A DNA stretch of 64,000 nucleotides from Gottfriedia acidiceleris (GCF_004138285.1 NZ_SCFN01000001.1:62001-126000); one strand, 5' to 3'. Counted from the first letter of the stretch, positions 34,854 through 43,069 are shown. Numbers and translations are program-made. The notes: generated by a model not told the origin, from the sequence alone.

Positions 34854-36047
34854 ATGAGGAATGCGGTTATTATAGACGGTGCCCGCACAGCAATCGGCAA
34901 AATGGGAGGGACACTTAAAGATATTGAGGTAGATTTCCTATCAGAAAAAGTAATGCGGGAGGCAATTAAGAGAAGTAAAATCCAAGGAGCAGATGTTGAA
35001 GAGGTAGTTTGGGGGCACTCTAAACAAACTTCTGATGTCCCTAATCTTGCTCGACTAGCCTCACTTAGAGCGGAACTTCCAATTGAAGTTCCTGGGTATA
35101 CGGTTCACCGTCAATGCGGATCAGGTCTCCAAGCAATCAATAACGCAGCCCAGCAAATAATCTGCGGACTTTCAGACATCGTTTTGGCGGGCGGAGCAGA
35201 GAGTATGAGCAATGCACCGTATTATTTAAGAAAAGCTCGTTATGGATACGAGGCTGGTAATGCGGAACTTGTGGATTCCAATACGGAAAGTCAGCCGAGG
35301 TCACAGCCAATTGAAGTTTATGGGCATTTGACGATGGGATTAACTGCTGAAAATCTTGCAGACAAATATAGTATTAGTCGGCAGGAGCAGGATCACTTTT
35401 CAATGGAGAGTCAGCAAAAGGCTTTTGATGCGATTGAGGCTGGAAAATTTAAAAATGAGATTGTTCCATATGAAATTAAAATGAGAAAAGGGAATATTCT
35501 TTTTGATTCAGACGAACATCCTCGATTAACTAGCTTTGAAAAACTTTCTGGATTAAAGCCCGTTTTCAAAAAGGGCGGTACGGTTACAGCAGGTAACTCG
35601 AGCGGGAGAAATGATGGTGCAGCCGCACTAGTCATGATGTCGGAAGAAGAAGCAAAAAAGCGAGAGCTAGCACCGCGTCTCCGCATCTTATCTCAAGCAG
35701 CAGTGGGTGTGTCACCAGAGATTATGGGAATTGGTCCCGTTCCAGCGACAATTAAAGCACTTAAGCTTGCAGGATTGACCATGGATGATATCGACTTAAT
35801 TGAATTGAACGAGGCTTTTGCCGCGCAAACAATAGCAGTTGTAAAAGAGTTGAAAATCGATGCTAAAAAATTAAATGTGAATGGTGGAGCGATTGCATTA
35901 GGACACCCAATTGGTGGTACGGGAGCTATTTTAACAATAAAAATAATGAACGAACTTGAGCGACGAGGTGGACGCTACGGATTAATTACTGCTTGTATTG
36001 GTGGTGGACAGGGAATAGCCACAATTGTTGAAAATTTAAGGGTGTAA
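34854..36047 (+). CDS. Acetyl-CoA C-acyltransferase (thiolase)
   Basis: A 397-residue FadA/AtoB-type thiolase. It has the nucleophile Cys in VHRQCGSGLQAINNAA (about residues 83-98), GGAESMSNAPYY, the Asn/His segment ELNEAFAAQTIAV, NVNGGAIALGHPIGGTGA with catalytic His, and a second Cys in GLITACIGGGQGIAT. It would cleave 3-ketoacyl-CoA to acetyl-CoA and a shortened acyl-CoA. GGAGGGGTG ribosome site. Last gene of its operon. Confidence 0.94.
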   Translation: MRNAVIIDGARTAIGKMGGTLKDIEVDFLSEKVMREAIKRSKIQGADVEEVVWGHSKQTSDVPNLARLASLRAELPIEVPGYTVHRQCGSGLQAINNAAQQIICGLSDIVLAGGAESMSNAPYYLRKARYGYEAGNAELVDSNTESQPRSQPIEVYGHLTMGLTAENLADKYSISRQEQDHFSMESQQKAFDAIEAGKFKNEIVPYEIKMRKGNILFDSDEHPRLTSFEKLSGLKPVFKKGGTVTAGNSSGRNDGAAALVMMSEEEAKKRELAPRLRILSQAAVGVSPEIMGIGPVPATIKALKLAGLTMDDIDLIELNEAFAAQTIAVVKELKIDAKKLNVNGGAIALGHPIGGTGAILTIKIMNELERRGGRYGLITACIGGGQGIATIVENLRV

Positions 36048-36093
36048 GTTTTGAGTGTATTAATTTATAAGTGATATTTTAAGAACTACAAAA

Positions 36094-36132
36094 AGTTAAG
36101 CCACTATTATAGGGTGGCTTAACTAAATTTTT
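36094..36132 (+). terminator. Terminator after the thiolase
   Basis: A perfect 11-bp stem AGTTAAGCCAC (36094-36104) with GTGGCTTAACT (36114-36124), then AAATTTTT. Confidence 0.8.
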
Positions 36133-36139
36133 AACAAAA

Positions 36140-36182
36140 ATAAAAGAAGAAAATTCACCTTTAGTGATTTACCTTCTTTATG
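36140..36182 (-). terminator. Weak hairpin after lysR2
   Basis: AAAGAAG (about 36143) pairs with CTTCTTT near 36173-36179, with TTCAC/GTGA inside it. It sits about 40 bases past the lysR2 stop. Confidence 0.4.
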
Positions 36183-36219
36183 GGTTTTATAAGTAAACTG
36201 TTTATTAAATTGTCTTAAA

Positions 36220-37137
36220 TTATTCTTTGAAATTTTCAGCCTGAAGTTTAAGTTCTTTCAAAAATTCTTTAGCTGCAGCAGAAAAAAATTTACTTTTTAA
36301 TCGAATACAATAATAAGAAAAGTTATTATTTATTCCTAATACAGGCTTTACGATAATATCTTCACTTTGATAAAAGGGATCGGATTTAATTGATAGTGAA
36401 CATTCGAATCCAATTGCCAATCCCTGTGAAATAAAATGCTTTTTTATTTCAGTTTGTTGTGATTGAACCAGAACATTAAAGTTAAGCTTGCTATTTTCTC
36501 TGAATACCATAGAGTGAAGCTTTCTTCTATCAAAATCATTTAAATTTGCGGCTAATGGGTATTGCTGTATATCTTCTATTGTAAGATTGTCTTTACTTGC
36601 TAATTCAGAATCTTTTCTAAAACAAAGCATCCATGGATTATCAATAATATGTGTTGTAATTAAGAGTTGATTTTCTTCTCGTAGACCGGAAGGATAACAG
36701 ATTAAACCTATATCCGCATCACCATTCAAAACGTCTTTTCGAACTTGTGAGGAAGATGCATTTTTAATTTCGGGATTTATTCCTGGAAATTTTGCTTTAA
36801 CTTCAGCAAATGTTTTAGGGATAAGGCTCCTGCTAATGGCAGGATCAGCAGAGATAGTTAGAGAACCTGTAATTTGAGAAGAATTAACCTGTGATTCTTG
36901 TCTTAATTCCTCTATATTATTTAAAATCTTCTGTGCTTTAATTATTAGTTTTTTTCCAGTTTCAGTGGGCTCTAATCCTGTTCTGGAACGTTCAAATATT
37001 TTAACGCCAAGTTCTTCCTCTAAGCTGCTGATTGCAAGGCTTATACTTGGTGAAGATACGTAAAGTCTTTGAGCAGTTGTCGCTATAGAGCCAGTTTTCG
37101 CTATTTCAGTAATGTATAAAAATTGTTCGATTCGCAA
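36220..37137 (-). CDS. LysR-family transcriptional regulator 2
   Basis: A 305-residue paralogue of the LysR at 18103-19023; the DNA-binding domains are nearly identical (MRIEQFLYITEIAKTGSIAT, then VSSPSISLAISSLEEELGVK) and the sensor domains diverge more. Such closely related recognition helices suggest overlapping operators with different co-inducers. It is divergent from the citryl-CoA-lyase-like gene, and two copies of the island promoter core lie in the spacer. Confidence 0.9.
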   Translation of the reverse strand: MRIEQFLYITEIAKTGSIATTAQRLYVSSPSISLAISSLEEELGVKIFERSRTGLEPTETGKKLIIKAQKILNNIEELRQESQVNSSQITGSLTISADPAISRSLIPKTFAEVKAKFPGINPEIKNASSSQVRKDVLNGDADIGLICYPSGLREENQLLITTHIIDNPWMLCFRKDSELASKDNLTIEDIQQYPLAANLNDFDRRKLHSMVFRENSKLNFNVLVQSQQTEIKKHFISQGLAIGFECSLSIKSDPFYQSEDIIVKPVLGINNNFSYYCIRLKSKFFSAAAKEFLKELKLQAENFKE

Positions 37138-37207
37138 AGTGCCACCCCTGTCAACTGACTTTAATAAAGTAAATTTTTAGATTCTCAATCATTCTAATAA
37201 TCTCTTA

Positions 37208-37275
37208 TTACAAATTTCTTAACGTACCTTTTAATTTCAAAACATTAAAAAAAGTATATTATAAGAATATTCAAA
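37208..37275 (+). promoter_or_regulatory. Island promoter cassette E (followed by an early terminator)
   Basis: Core CTTAACGTACCTTTTAAT (37218-37235) and AACATTAAAA, with GAATATTC already at 37265 (46 rather than about 78 bases downstream). No gene lies between this copy and the terminator at 37319. Confidence 0.5.
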
Positions 37276-37318
37276 ATGTAAAGGGTTTCATCAGTCTGTT
37301 TGAGGGACTTTAAAAATA

Positions 37319-37354
37319 AAGGAGTATCGAAAATTTATTCGGTATTCCTTTTTT
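37319..37354 (+). terminator. Terminator without an upstream gene
   Basis: AAGGAGTATCGAA pairs with TTCGGTATTCCTT, followed by a T run, about 100 bases after promoter copy E. It implies a short transcript or a deleted gene. Confidence 0.7.
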
Positions 37355-37387
37355 ATGTCGAAAATGATTGTTTAACGAACAGACTAT

Positions 37388-37486
37388 TACTTTTTATTTA
37401 ACTTACCTTTAAATATCTAAAATTTTAAAAGCTATCCAATAAAATTATGATGAAAATAAAGATTCATACTATTTTGAAATTTTAAA
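37388..37486 (+). promoter_or_regulatory. Island promoter cassette F (upstream of the citryl-CoA-lyase-like gene)
   Basis: Core TTTAACTTACCTTTAAAT (37397-37414), AAATTTTAAAA after it, and GAAATTTT at 37476, 78 bases after TTAAC. Confidence 0.6.
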
Positions 37487-37506
37487 TTTAAAAAAGGAGA
37501 CTGAGA

Positions 37507-38295
37507 ATGAAATTTCAAACAAAAGTCGGGATGTCTAAACCTGAAGCAATCTATGTACATGGTTATAATTTGACGGAAGATTTAATAGGAAATATCACAT
37601 TGGTTGATATGGCGTTCATAGGTGCAACGCATCGACTGCCTACCTTTGAGGAATCTAAAATGCTCAATGCATGCATGGTTGCAGTTTGTGAACATGGTTT
37701 TACTCCTAGTTCCATTTCTGCACGTCTTACCTATTTAGGGGCACCTGAAGCTGTACAAGCCGCAGTTGCAGCAGGTCTTTTGGGAGCAGGTTCCGTTTAC
37801 CTTGGAGCTATGGAAAATACTGCACAAATGCTTCAAGAAGGCTGGGAAACGTATGGTAATAAACAAGATGTTGGAATTGTTGCTGCAAGTATTATCGAAG
37901 AACGGAAAGCAAGGAAATTACAAGTGGCGGGATTTGGACATCCAATCCATAAGCCAGTAGATCCACGTACAAAAAAGTTATTTGCACTAGCAAAAGAGCT
38001 AGGTTTAAACGGAAAACATATCGCATTAATGAATGAAGTTCATCGCCAAATGAGTAATCAAAAAGGAAGACAAATGACTTTAAATGCAGCGGGAGCAATT
38101 GGTGCAATTCTATCAGATATGAATTTACACTTTAGCGTTGTAAAATCTTTTGCTGTAGCATCACGAGCAGTCGGATTAATTGCCCATATTGTAGAAGAAA
38201 TAGAAGCAGGAAGAAAAGATAGTATGGCTCAAAAACTTTATGATTACATTGAAGAAAACACGCTATATACAAATAACCCTGATGCTATGAAATAA
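37507..38295 (+). CDS. Citrate-synthase-fold lyase, citryl-CoA-lyase-like
   Basis: A 262-residue protein corresponding to the C-terminal, catalytic part of citrate synthase. Recognisable are GATHRLPTFEESKML near residue 38, CEHGFTPSSISARLT with the substrate His near residue 61, GAGSVYLGAMENTAQML, and GFGHPIHKPVDPRTKKLF near residue 141, equivalent to the GFGH-x-x-Y/H region of citrate synthase. Length and domain content fit the small citryl-CoA lyases rather than full citrate synthase (about 370 residues). It could cleave or condense a 3-hydroxy-3-carboxyacyl-CoA. The actual substrate is unknown. Confidence 0.75.
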   Translation: MKFQTKVGMSKPEAIYVHGYNLTEDLIGNITLVDMAFIGATHRLPTFEESKMLNACMVAVCEHGFTPSSISARLTYLGAPEAVQAAVAAGLLGAGSVYLGAMENTAQMLQEGWETYGNKQDVGIVAASIIEERKARKLQVAGFGHPIHKPVDPRTKKLFALAKELGLNGKHIALMNEVHRQMSNQKGRQMTLNAAGAIGAILSDMNLHFSVVKSFAVASRAVGLIAHIVEEIEAGRKDSMAQKLYDYIEENTLYTNNPDAMK

Positions 38296-38457
38296 GAGAT
38301 TAAACTTGTTTGAACAATAATGCATCTTTAGGGAATTTAACAGTTTTTGATAACTTAATAGATTAATTGAAAAAGGACTGAAAGCCAAAAAGAGTAAATG
38401 AGTCCAAGAAATTGAAGAACGCTTTAGTTTATCGGTCAAAGTATAGGAGGATAAAAT

Positions 38458-39201
38458 ATGAAATTACAAGGAAAGGTTGCCATTGTAACTGGTTCCGGCA
38501 AAGGGATTGGCAAGGAAATTGTACAAAAATTTGTACAAGAAGGAGCGTTTGTAACTGTAACAGATTTGAATAAGCAAACATGTGAGGAGACCGCTAATGA
38601 GATCATTCAAAGTGGTGGGAAGGCTATCGCAGTGGAAGGAGATGTATCTAAAGCAGAGGATGCTAGATATATAGTTGAAAAGACAATGGAGGCTTATGGT
38701 AGGGTTGATATCCTTGTGAACAATGCAGGAATTCTTAAAGATGTATTAATTAAAGACATGGAAGAAGATGACTGGGATAAAGTGATCGATGTTTGCCTAA
38801 AAGGTGCTTTTCTGTGCTCAAAATATGTTTCTGTACATATGGTGGAACAAAATTACGGCAAAATTATTAATATTTCCTCGAGAGCTTATCTAGGAAATCC
38901 TGGTCAGTCTAACTACTCCTCTGCAAAGGCAGGAATTGTTGGCTTGACACGATCTCTTGCAAAAGAATTAGGAAAAAACAATATAAATGTCAATGCTGTT
39001 GCACCAGGTTTAATTGAGACTGATGCATTAAGAAGTCATCCGAAATATGAAAAAATTAAAGAGCGACAAAAGAAAGATACACCAATTCAGAGAATTGGAT
39101 TACCTGAAGATGTGGCGAACGCTGTTTTATTTTTCGCCTCCGAGGATTCAGCATATATCTCTGGAGATGTTCTACACGTTTCTGGAGGAAGGTTTGGATA
39201 A
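38458..39201 (+). CDS. SDR family oxidoreductase, FabG-like
   Basis: A 247-residue SDR of FabG type: TGSGKGIGKEIVQKFVQEG (about residues 10-28), NNAGI near residue 88, INISSRAYLGNPGQ, catalytic YSSAKAGIVGLT near 151-162, NVNAVAPGLIETD and a C-terminal GDVLHVSGG. It would act as a 3-ketoacyl-CoA/ACP reductase or 3-hydroxyacyl-CoA dehydrogenase. AGGAGG ribosome site. It follows the lyase-like gene at 162 bases and ends at a terminator. Confidence 0.9.
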   Translation: MKLQGKVAIVTGSGKGIGKEIVQKFVQEGAFVTVTDLNKQTCEETANEIIQSGGKAIAVEGDVSKAEDARYIVEKTMEAYGRVDILVNNAGILKDVLIKDMEEDDWDKVIDVCLKGAFLCSKYVSVHMVEQNYGKIINISSRAYLGNPGQSNYSSAKAGIVGLTRSLAKELGKNNINVNAVAPGLIETDALRSHPKYEKIKERQKKDTPIQRIGLPEDVANAVLFFASEDSAYISGDVLHVSGGRFG

Positions 39202-39242
39202 GTACCGTTTGAAAGAAATTATTATAATTGCGATCAATTAGG

Positions 39243-39267
39243 AGAGTCCAAAGGGCTCTTTTTTTTA
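39243..39267 (+). terminator. Terminator after the FabG-like gene
   Basis: AGAGTCC (39243-39249) pairs with GGGCTCT (39253-39259), then eight T. Confidence 0.85.
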
Positions 39268-39280
39268 TAGAAAAAATGTG

Positions 39281-39382
39281 ACTTTAATTTTGCTTAACAT
39301 GCCTTTTAAATTGTTAACTTTTAAATCACTATAATAGAAATTTATTATTAGTATAAGGAGTTTAAAAATTTAGAATATTCTT
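39281..39382 (+). promoter_or_regulatory. Island promoter cassette G (upstream of SDR copy 2)
   Basis: Core CTTAACATGCCTTTTAAA (39293-39310), AACTTTTAAA shortly after, TATTATTAGTATAA as possible -10 and GAATATTC at 39373, 79 bases after TTAAC. Confidence 0.65.
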
Positions 39383-39494
39383 TAGGAAGGTATAGAGAAT
39401 CCTCTTAAAAAAATTCAATATTTGAGTTAGCTAATATTGATTCGAAAGAAAAATATTATCAAAAAAATATAAATTGATAGAGAGGAAGAGTTGA

Positions 39495-40310
39495 ATGGTT
39501 CAATTATTAGAAAATCAAGTAGCAATCGTTACAGGATCAGGGGCGGGCATTGGAAAAGAAACCGCACTATTGTTTGCGAAACACGGCGCAAGTGTTATGG
39601 TTGCTGATTTAGATGAAAAACTTGCGGCTGAAACTGTGGCTGAAATCAAAAAAATAGGGAGCGATGCCGCTTTGATATGCGGTAATCTTTTAGACCCTGA
39701 TTTTCCAAAACAAATTGTTGAAGCCACTATTTCGACATTCGGTAAGTTAGATATCCTAGTGAATAATGCTGGATATTGTCTAGATGGTTTACTTCATAAG
39801 ATGACAGATAAGCAGTTTCAAGAAATTTTGGAGATTCATCTAGTCGCTCCATTCCGCCTTATTCGCGCGGCATCTCCATATATGCGTGAGGTTGCAAAAC
39901 AAGAAATTGAACAAGGAATCGTTCATCATCGAAAAATTATTAATGTTTCCTCTATATCAGGACAAAGAGGGACTATGGGACAAGCCAACTATTCTTCTGC
40001 TAAAGCAGGTGTCATTGGACTTTCAAAGGTTGTTGCACAGGAATGGGGACAATTCAACATTAACAGTAATGCTGTAGCGTTTGGTTTCATCGATACACGT
40101 CTAACACGCCCAAAAGAAGAAGGAACTGTCATCAATGGTGAAGTTGTAGGTATTCCTGAAAAAGTTCGTAATTTAAAGATTAGCACAATTCCTCAAAAAA
40201 GAATCGGCACTGCTGAGGAAGCTGCTGCAAGTATTCTATACCTAGCATCTCCACTATCCAACTATGTAAATGGACAAGTAGTAAGTGTAAACGGTGGTTC
40301 CTATACTTGA
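39495..40310 (+). CDS. Short-chain dehydrogenase/reductase, copy 2
   Basis: A 271-residue paralogue of the SDR at 27334-28149, about 91 percent identical by direct count. The cofactor motif TGSGAGIGKETALLFAKHG and the catalytic YSSAKAGVIGLSK are kept. Differences cluster at the active-site loop (SSISGQRGTMG against SSGSGTRGNMG) and the segment after GIPEKVRNL, which may reflect a different substrate. It heads a unit with two acyl-CoA dehydrogenases. The duplicated stretch includes the GAGAGGAAGA ribosome-site region. Confidence 0.9.
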   Translation: MVQLLENQVAIVTGSGAGIGKETALLFAKHGASVMVADLDEKLAAETVAEIKKIGSDAALICGNLLDPDFPKQIVEATISTFGKLDILVNNAGYCLDGLLHKMTDKQFQEILEIHLVAPFRLIRAASPYMREVAKQEIEQGIVHHRKIINVSSISGQRGTMGQANYSSAKAGVIGLSKVVAQEWGQFNINSNAVAFGFIDTRLTRPKEEGTVINGEVVGIPEKVRNLKISTIPQKRIGTAEEAAASILYLASPLSNYVNGQVVSVNGGSYT

Positions 40311-40420
40311 ACCAAAATTTAAAGAGATCAGCACCAATAATGATATTCATCGTGACAACTATTATATGAGCTGTTGAATAATGAATCCGTTTTATCAAAC
40401 TAATAACAGGGGGCTATTAA

Positions 40421-41620
40421 ATGTCAAATTCAACTACAACTACTTCATCAAAACAATTATCATTCGATTTATTTAAAAGGAAAAGACCTTTTTTTACTCA
40501 TGAGCATGAGATGTTTAGAATATCATTGCAAAAATTCCTTGAAAAAGAAGCAGTTCCTTATATTGAGAAATGGGAAGAAAATCAATGTACGCCTAGGGAA
40601 TTTTATGAAAAACTAGGCGCTAAAGGATTTCTTTGTCCACAAATTAAATCCGAATATGGGGGGCTCGAACTCGATTTTGGCTTTAATGTGATATTGGCTG
40701 AAGAGTTATTCCGTGTAGGAGTTGGGACTTTAGCAAGCACTAGTAGTTCTATTATCGTCCCTTATTTGGAAACATACGGTACTGAGGAGCAAAAGAAAAA
40801 ATATTTACCGAAATTTGTAAGTGGAGAAATAACAACTGCCATTGCCATGACTGAACCAGGAATTGGCTCTGACTTAGCCAATTTGAGTACATCAGCAGTT
40901 CGAGATGGTGATTACTATATAGTAAATGGACAGAAAACCTTTATATCGAATGGACTTAATGCAGGAGTATTTTTTGTTGCAGTTAAAACTGATTTAAAAG
41001 CAAACCCGGCTCGTAAAGGAATTAGTATACTTTTAGTAGATGAGAATACACCAGGTTTCTCACGTGGACGACAGTTAAAAAAATTGGGTCAAAAAACTGC
41101 TGATGTTGTTGAACTAATCTTTGAGGATGCACGAGTTCCTGTAACAAACTTACTTGGTGAAGAGGGACAAGGCTTTTATTATCTAATGGATAGATTGCAA
41201 CAAGAACGACTGATAATTGCTTGCAGTGCATTAGCAGTAGCGGAGGAAATGATTAAATCAACCATTAGCTATGTAAAAGAGAGACAAGCATTTGGAAAAA
41301 CGATTAGTTCCTTTCAGAATACACAGTTCGAAATTGCAGAAATGGCAACTGAATTGACAATGGCTCAAACTTTCCTTGACGATTTAATAAATAAGCACAT
41401 GCAAGGAGAAAATATCGTTACACAAATCTCTATGGCGAAGTGGTACATTACCGATATGGCAAGGAAAATGTCTTCTAGATGCTTACAGCTTTATGGGGGA
41501 TACGGTTATATGGAAGAATATCCAATTGCCCGTCGTTATCGTGATGTTGCAGTATTACCGATTTATGGTGGAACAACGGAAATTATGAAAAATATCATTG
41601 CAAAAAATCTTAGCTTGTAG
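40421..41620 (+). CDS. Acyl-CoA dehydrogenase 3 (LCAD-like)
   Basis: A 399-residue acyl-CoA dehydrogenase. It has IAMTEPGIGSDLANLST (about residues 142-158), KERQAFGKTISSFQNTQFE and LYGGYGYMEEYPIARRYRD. Near the C-terminus it has IYGGTTEIMKNIIA, so the Glu of the MCAD-type YEGT motif is absent; in LCAD/IVD-type enzymes the base sits in an earlier helix, here probably the Glu of LAVAEEMIKS. CAGGGGG ribosome site. It is closely similar to the next gene. Confidence 0.92.
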   Translation: MSNSTTTTSSKQLSFDLFKRKRPFFTHEHEMFRISLQKFLEKEAVPYIEKWEENQCTPREFYEKLGAKGFLCPQIKSEYGGLELDFGFNVILAEELFRVGVGTLASTSSSIIVPYLETYGTEEQKKKYLPKFVSGEITTAIAMTEPGIGSDLANLSTSAVRDGDYYIVNGQKTFISNGLNAGVFFVAVKTDLKANPARKGISILLVDENTPGFSRGRQLKKLGQKTADVVELIFEDARVPVTNLLGEEGQGFYYLMDRLQQERLIIACSALAVAEEMIKSTISYVKERQAFGKTISSFQNTQFEIAEMATELTMAQTFLDDLINKHMQGENIVTQISMAKWYITDMARKMSSRCLQLYGGYGYMEEYPIARRYRDVAVLPIYGGTTEIMKNIIAKNLSL

Positions 41621-41635
41621 TTCTACTTTAAAAAA

Positions 41636-41668
41636 ATCGCTTAATGACAGTACCTATTCGTAAGCGAT
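41636..41668. other. Hairpin between the two paralogous dehydrogenase genes
   Basis: ATCGCTTA (41636-41643) pairs with TAAGCGAT (41661-41668). A T run follows only on the reverse strand, so it is not a convincing forward terminator; it may attenuate or protect mRNA. Confidence 0.4.
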
Positions 41669-41806
41669 AAAAGCATGATGTACCTAAATAAAGATTTTAT
41701 AGTAGAACGAATTTTTTAGATTTTTTGAGATTAATATACAAAGCTTTTAAAATAGGTTGATCGATATTAGTTATATTGATTTAACCATAAATTGGAGGGA
41801 TAGATT

Positions 41807-43000
41807 TTGGCAGATACAGCTACTTCAACTAAACCAGGAACATTTGACCTATTTAAAAGAAAAAGATCTTATTTGACTCAAGAGCATGAGATGTTTCGAA
41901 TTTCTTTGCAAAAATTCCTTGAGAAAGAGGCAGTTCCATATATAGAGAAATGGGATGAAGAAAGTTATACTCCAAGTGAATTTTACGAAAAGTTAGGAGC
42001 TCAAGGATTTCTTTGTCCACAAGTTGCTCCTGAATACGGTGGTTTAGGACTTGATTTTGGATTTAATATGGTTCTAGCTGAAGAGTTAAATCGCATTGGT
42101 GTCGGTACAATTGCGAGTTTAAGTAGTTCAATAGTTGTCCCTTATTTAGAACGATATGGAACAGAGTATCAAAAGAAAAAATATTTACCAAAATGTGTAA
42201 GTGGGGAAATCACAACGGCCATAGCTATGACGGAACCAGGAATTGGTTCAGATCTGGCAAAAATGAGCACAACCGCGGTAAGAGATGGTGAACATTATAT
42301 TGTGAATGGAGAGAAAACCTTCATTTCGAATGGCCAAAATGCAGGATTATTATTTGTAGCAGTGAAAACTGATCCAAAAGCGAACCCTGCTAGGAAAGGC
42401 ATTAGTATCCTATTAGTTGATGAAAACACTCCAGGTTTTTCACGTGGGAAAAAGTTAAAAAAACTGGGTCAACATTCTGCAGATACGAGTGAACTAATTT
42501 TCGAAGATGCTCGAGTACCTATAGCTAATTTACTTGGGGAAGAAGGACAAGGCTTCTATTATATGATGGATAAATTGCAGCAGGAACGCCTTATCGTATC
42601 AATTGGTGCAATAGCTGTAGCTGAAGAAATGCTTAAGTCAACAATGGCTTATGTAAAAGAAAGGCAGGCCTTTGGAAAGCCAATCAGTTCATTCCAAAAC
42701 ACTCAGTTCGAGATTGCAGAAATGGCAACCGAATTGACAATGGCGCAAACCTTCATTGATGATTTAGCTACCAAACATTTAAAAGGTGAAAATATCGTTA
42801 CAGAGACTTCGATGGCTAAATGGTTTATAACCGAAATGGCAAGAAACATGTCTGTACGTTGTCTACAGCTTTATGGTGGGTACGGTTATATGGAAGAATA
42901 CCCAATTGCCCGTCGTTATCGAGATGTTGCGGTCATGCCGGTTTATGCAGGTACAACGGAAATAATGAAAAATATTATTGCTAAAAATCTTGGATTATGA
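41807..43000 (+). CDS. Acyl-CoA dehydrogenase 4 (paralogue of 3)
   Basis: A 397-residue paralogue of the preceding enzyme, sharing long identical blocks such as AMTEPGIGSDLA, LVDENTPGFSRG and YGGYGYMEEYPIARRYRDVA. It ends YAGTTEIMKNIIAKN, again without the MCAD-type catalytic Glu. Start is TTG at 41807 with GGAGGGA six bases upstream. Tandem duplicates may form a heteromeric dehydrogenase, as known for some steroid-degrading acyl-CoA dehydrogenases, or be separate isozymes. It is the last gene of the island, before a terminator. Confidence 0.92.
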   Translation: MADTATSTKPGTFDLFKRKRSYLTQEHEMFRISLQKFLEKEAVPYIEKWDEESYTPSEFYEKLGAQGFLCPQVAPEYGGLGLDFGFNMVLAEELNRIGVGTIASLSSSIVVPYLERYGTEYQKKKYLPKCVSGEITTAIAMTEPGIGSDLAKMSTTAVRDGEHYIVNGEKTFISNGQNAGLLFVAVKTDPKANPARKGISILLVDENTPGFSRGKKLKKLGQHSADTSELIFEDARVPIANLLGEEGQGFYYMMDKLQQERLIVSIGAIAVAEEMLKSTMAYVKERQAFGKPISSFQNTQFEIAEMATELTMAQTFIDDLATKHLKGENIVTETSMAKWFITEMARNMSVRCLQLYGGYGYMEEYPIARRYRDVAVMPVYAGTTEIMKNIIAKNLGL

Positions 43001-43011
43001 TCATTTAAACT

Positions 43012-43069
43012 TCCCGTTCTAGAATTGTCTTTATAATAGACAGTTTGGAATGGGATTCTTTTGTATTTT
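43012..43069 (+). terminator. Terminator at the right border of the island
   Basis: TCCCGTTC ... TTGTCT pairs with AGACAG ... GAATGGGA (43012-43055) with a few mismatches and G-T pairs, followed by TTCTTTTGTATTTT. Confidence 0.7.

Noticed and set aside
39886-40077. Forward frame of 63 codons inside SDR copy 2, and similar short frames within other genes
   Set aside because: They lie in another frame of strongly supported genes, lack ribosome sites and have no recognisable features.
41636-41668. Forward terminator between acyl-CoA dehydrogenases 3 and 4
   Set aside because: The hairpin is sound, but the T run is on the reverse-strand side, so forward termination is not supported.
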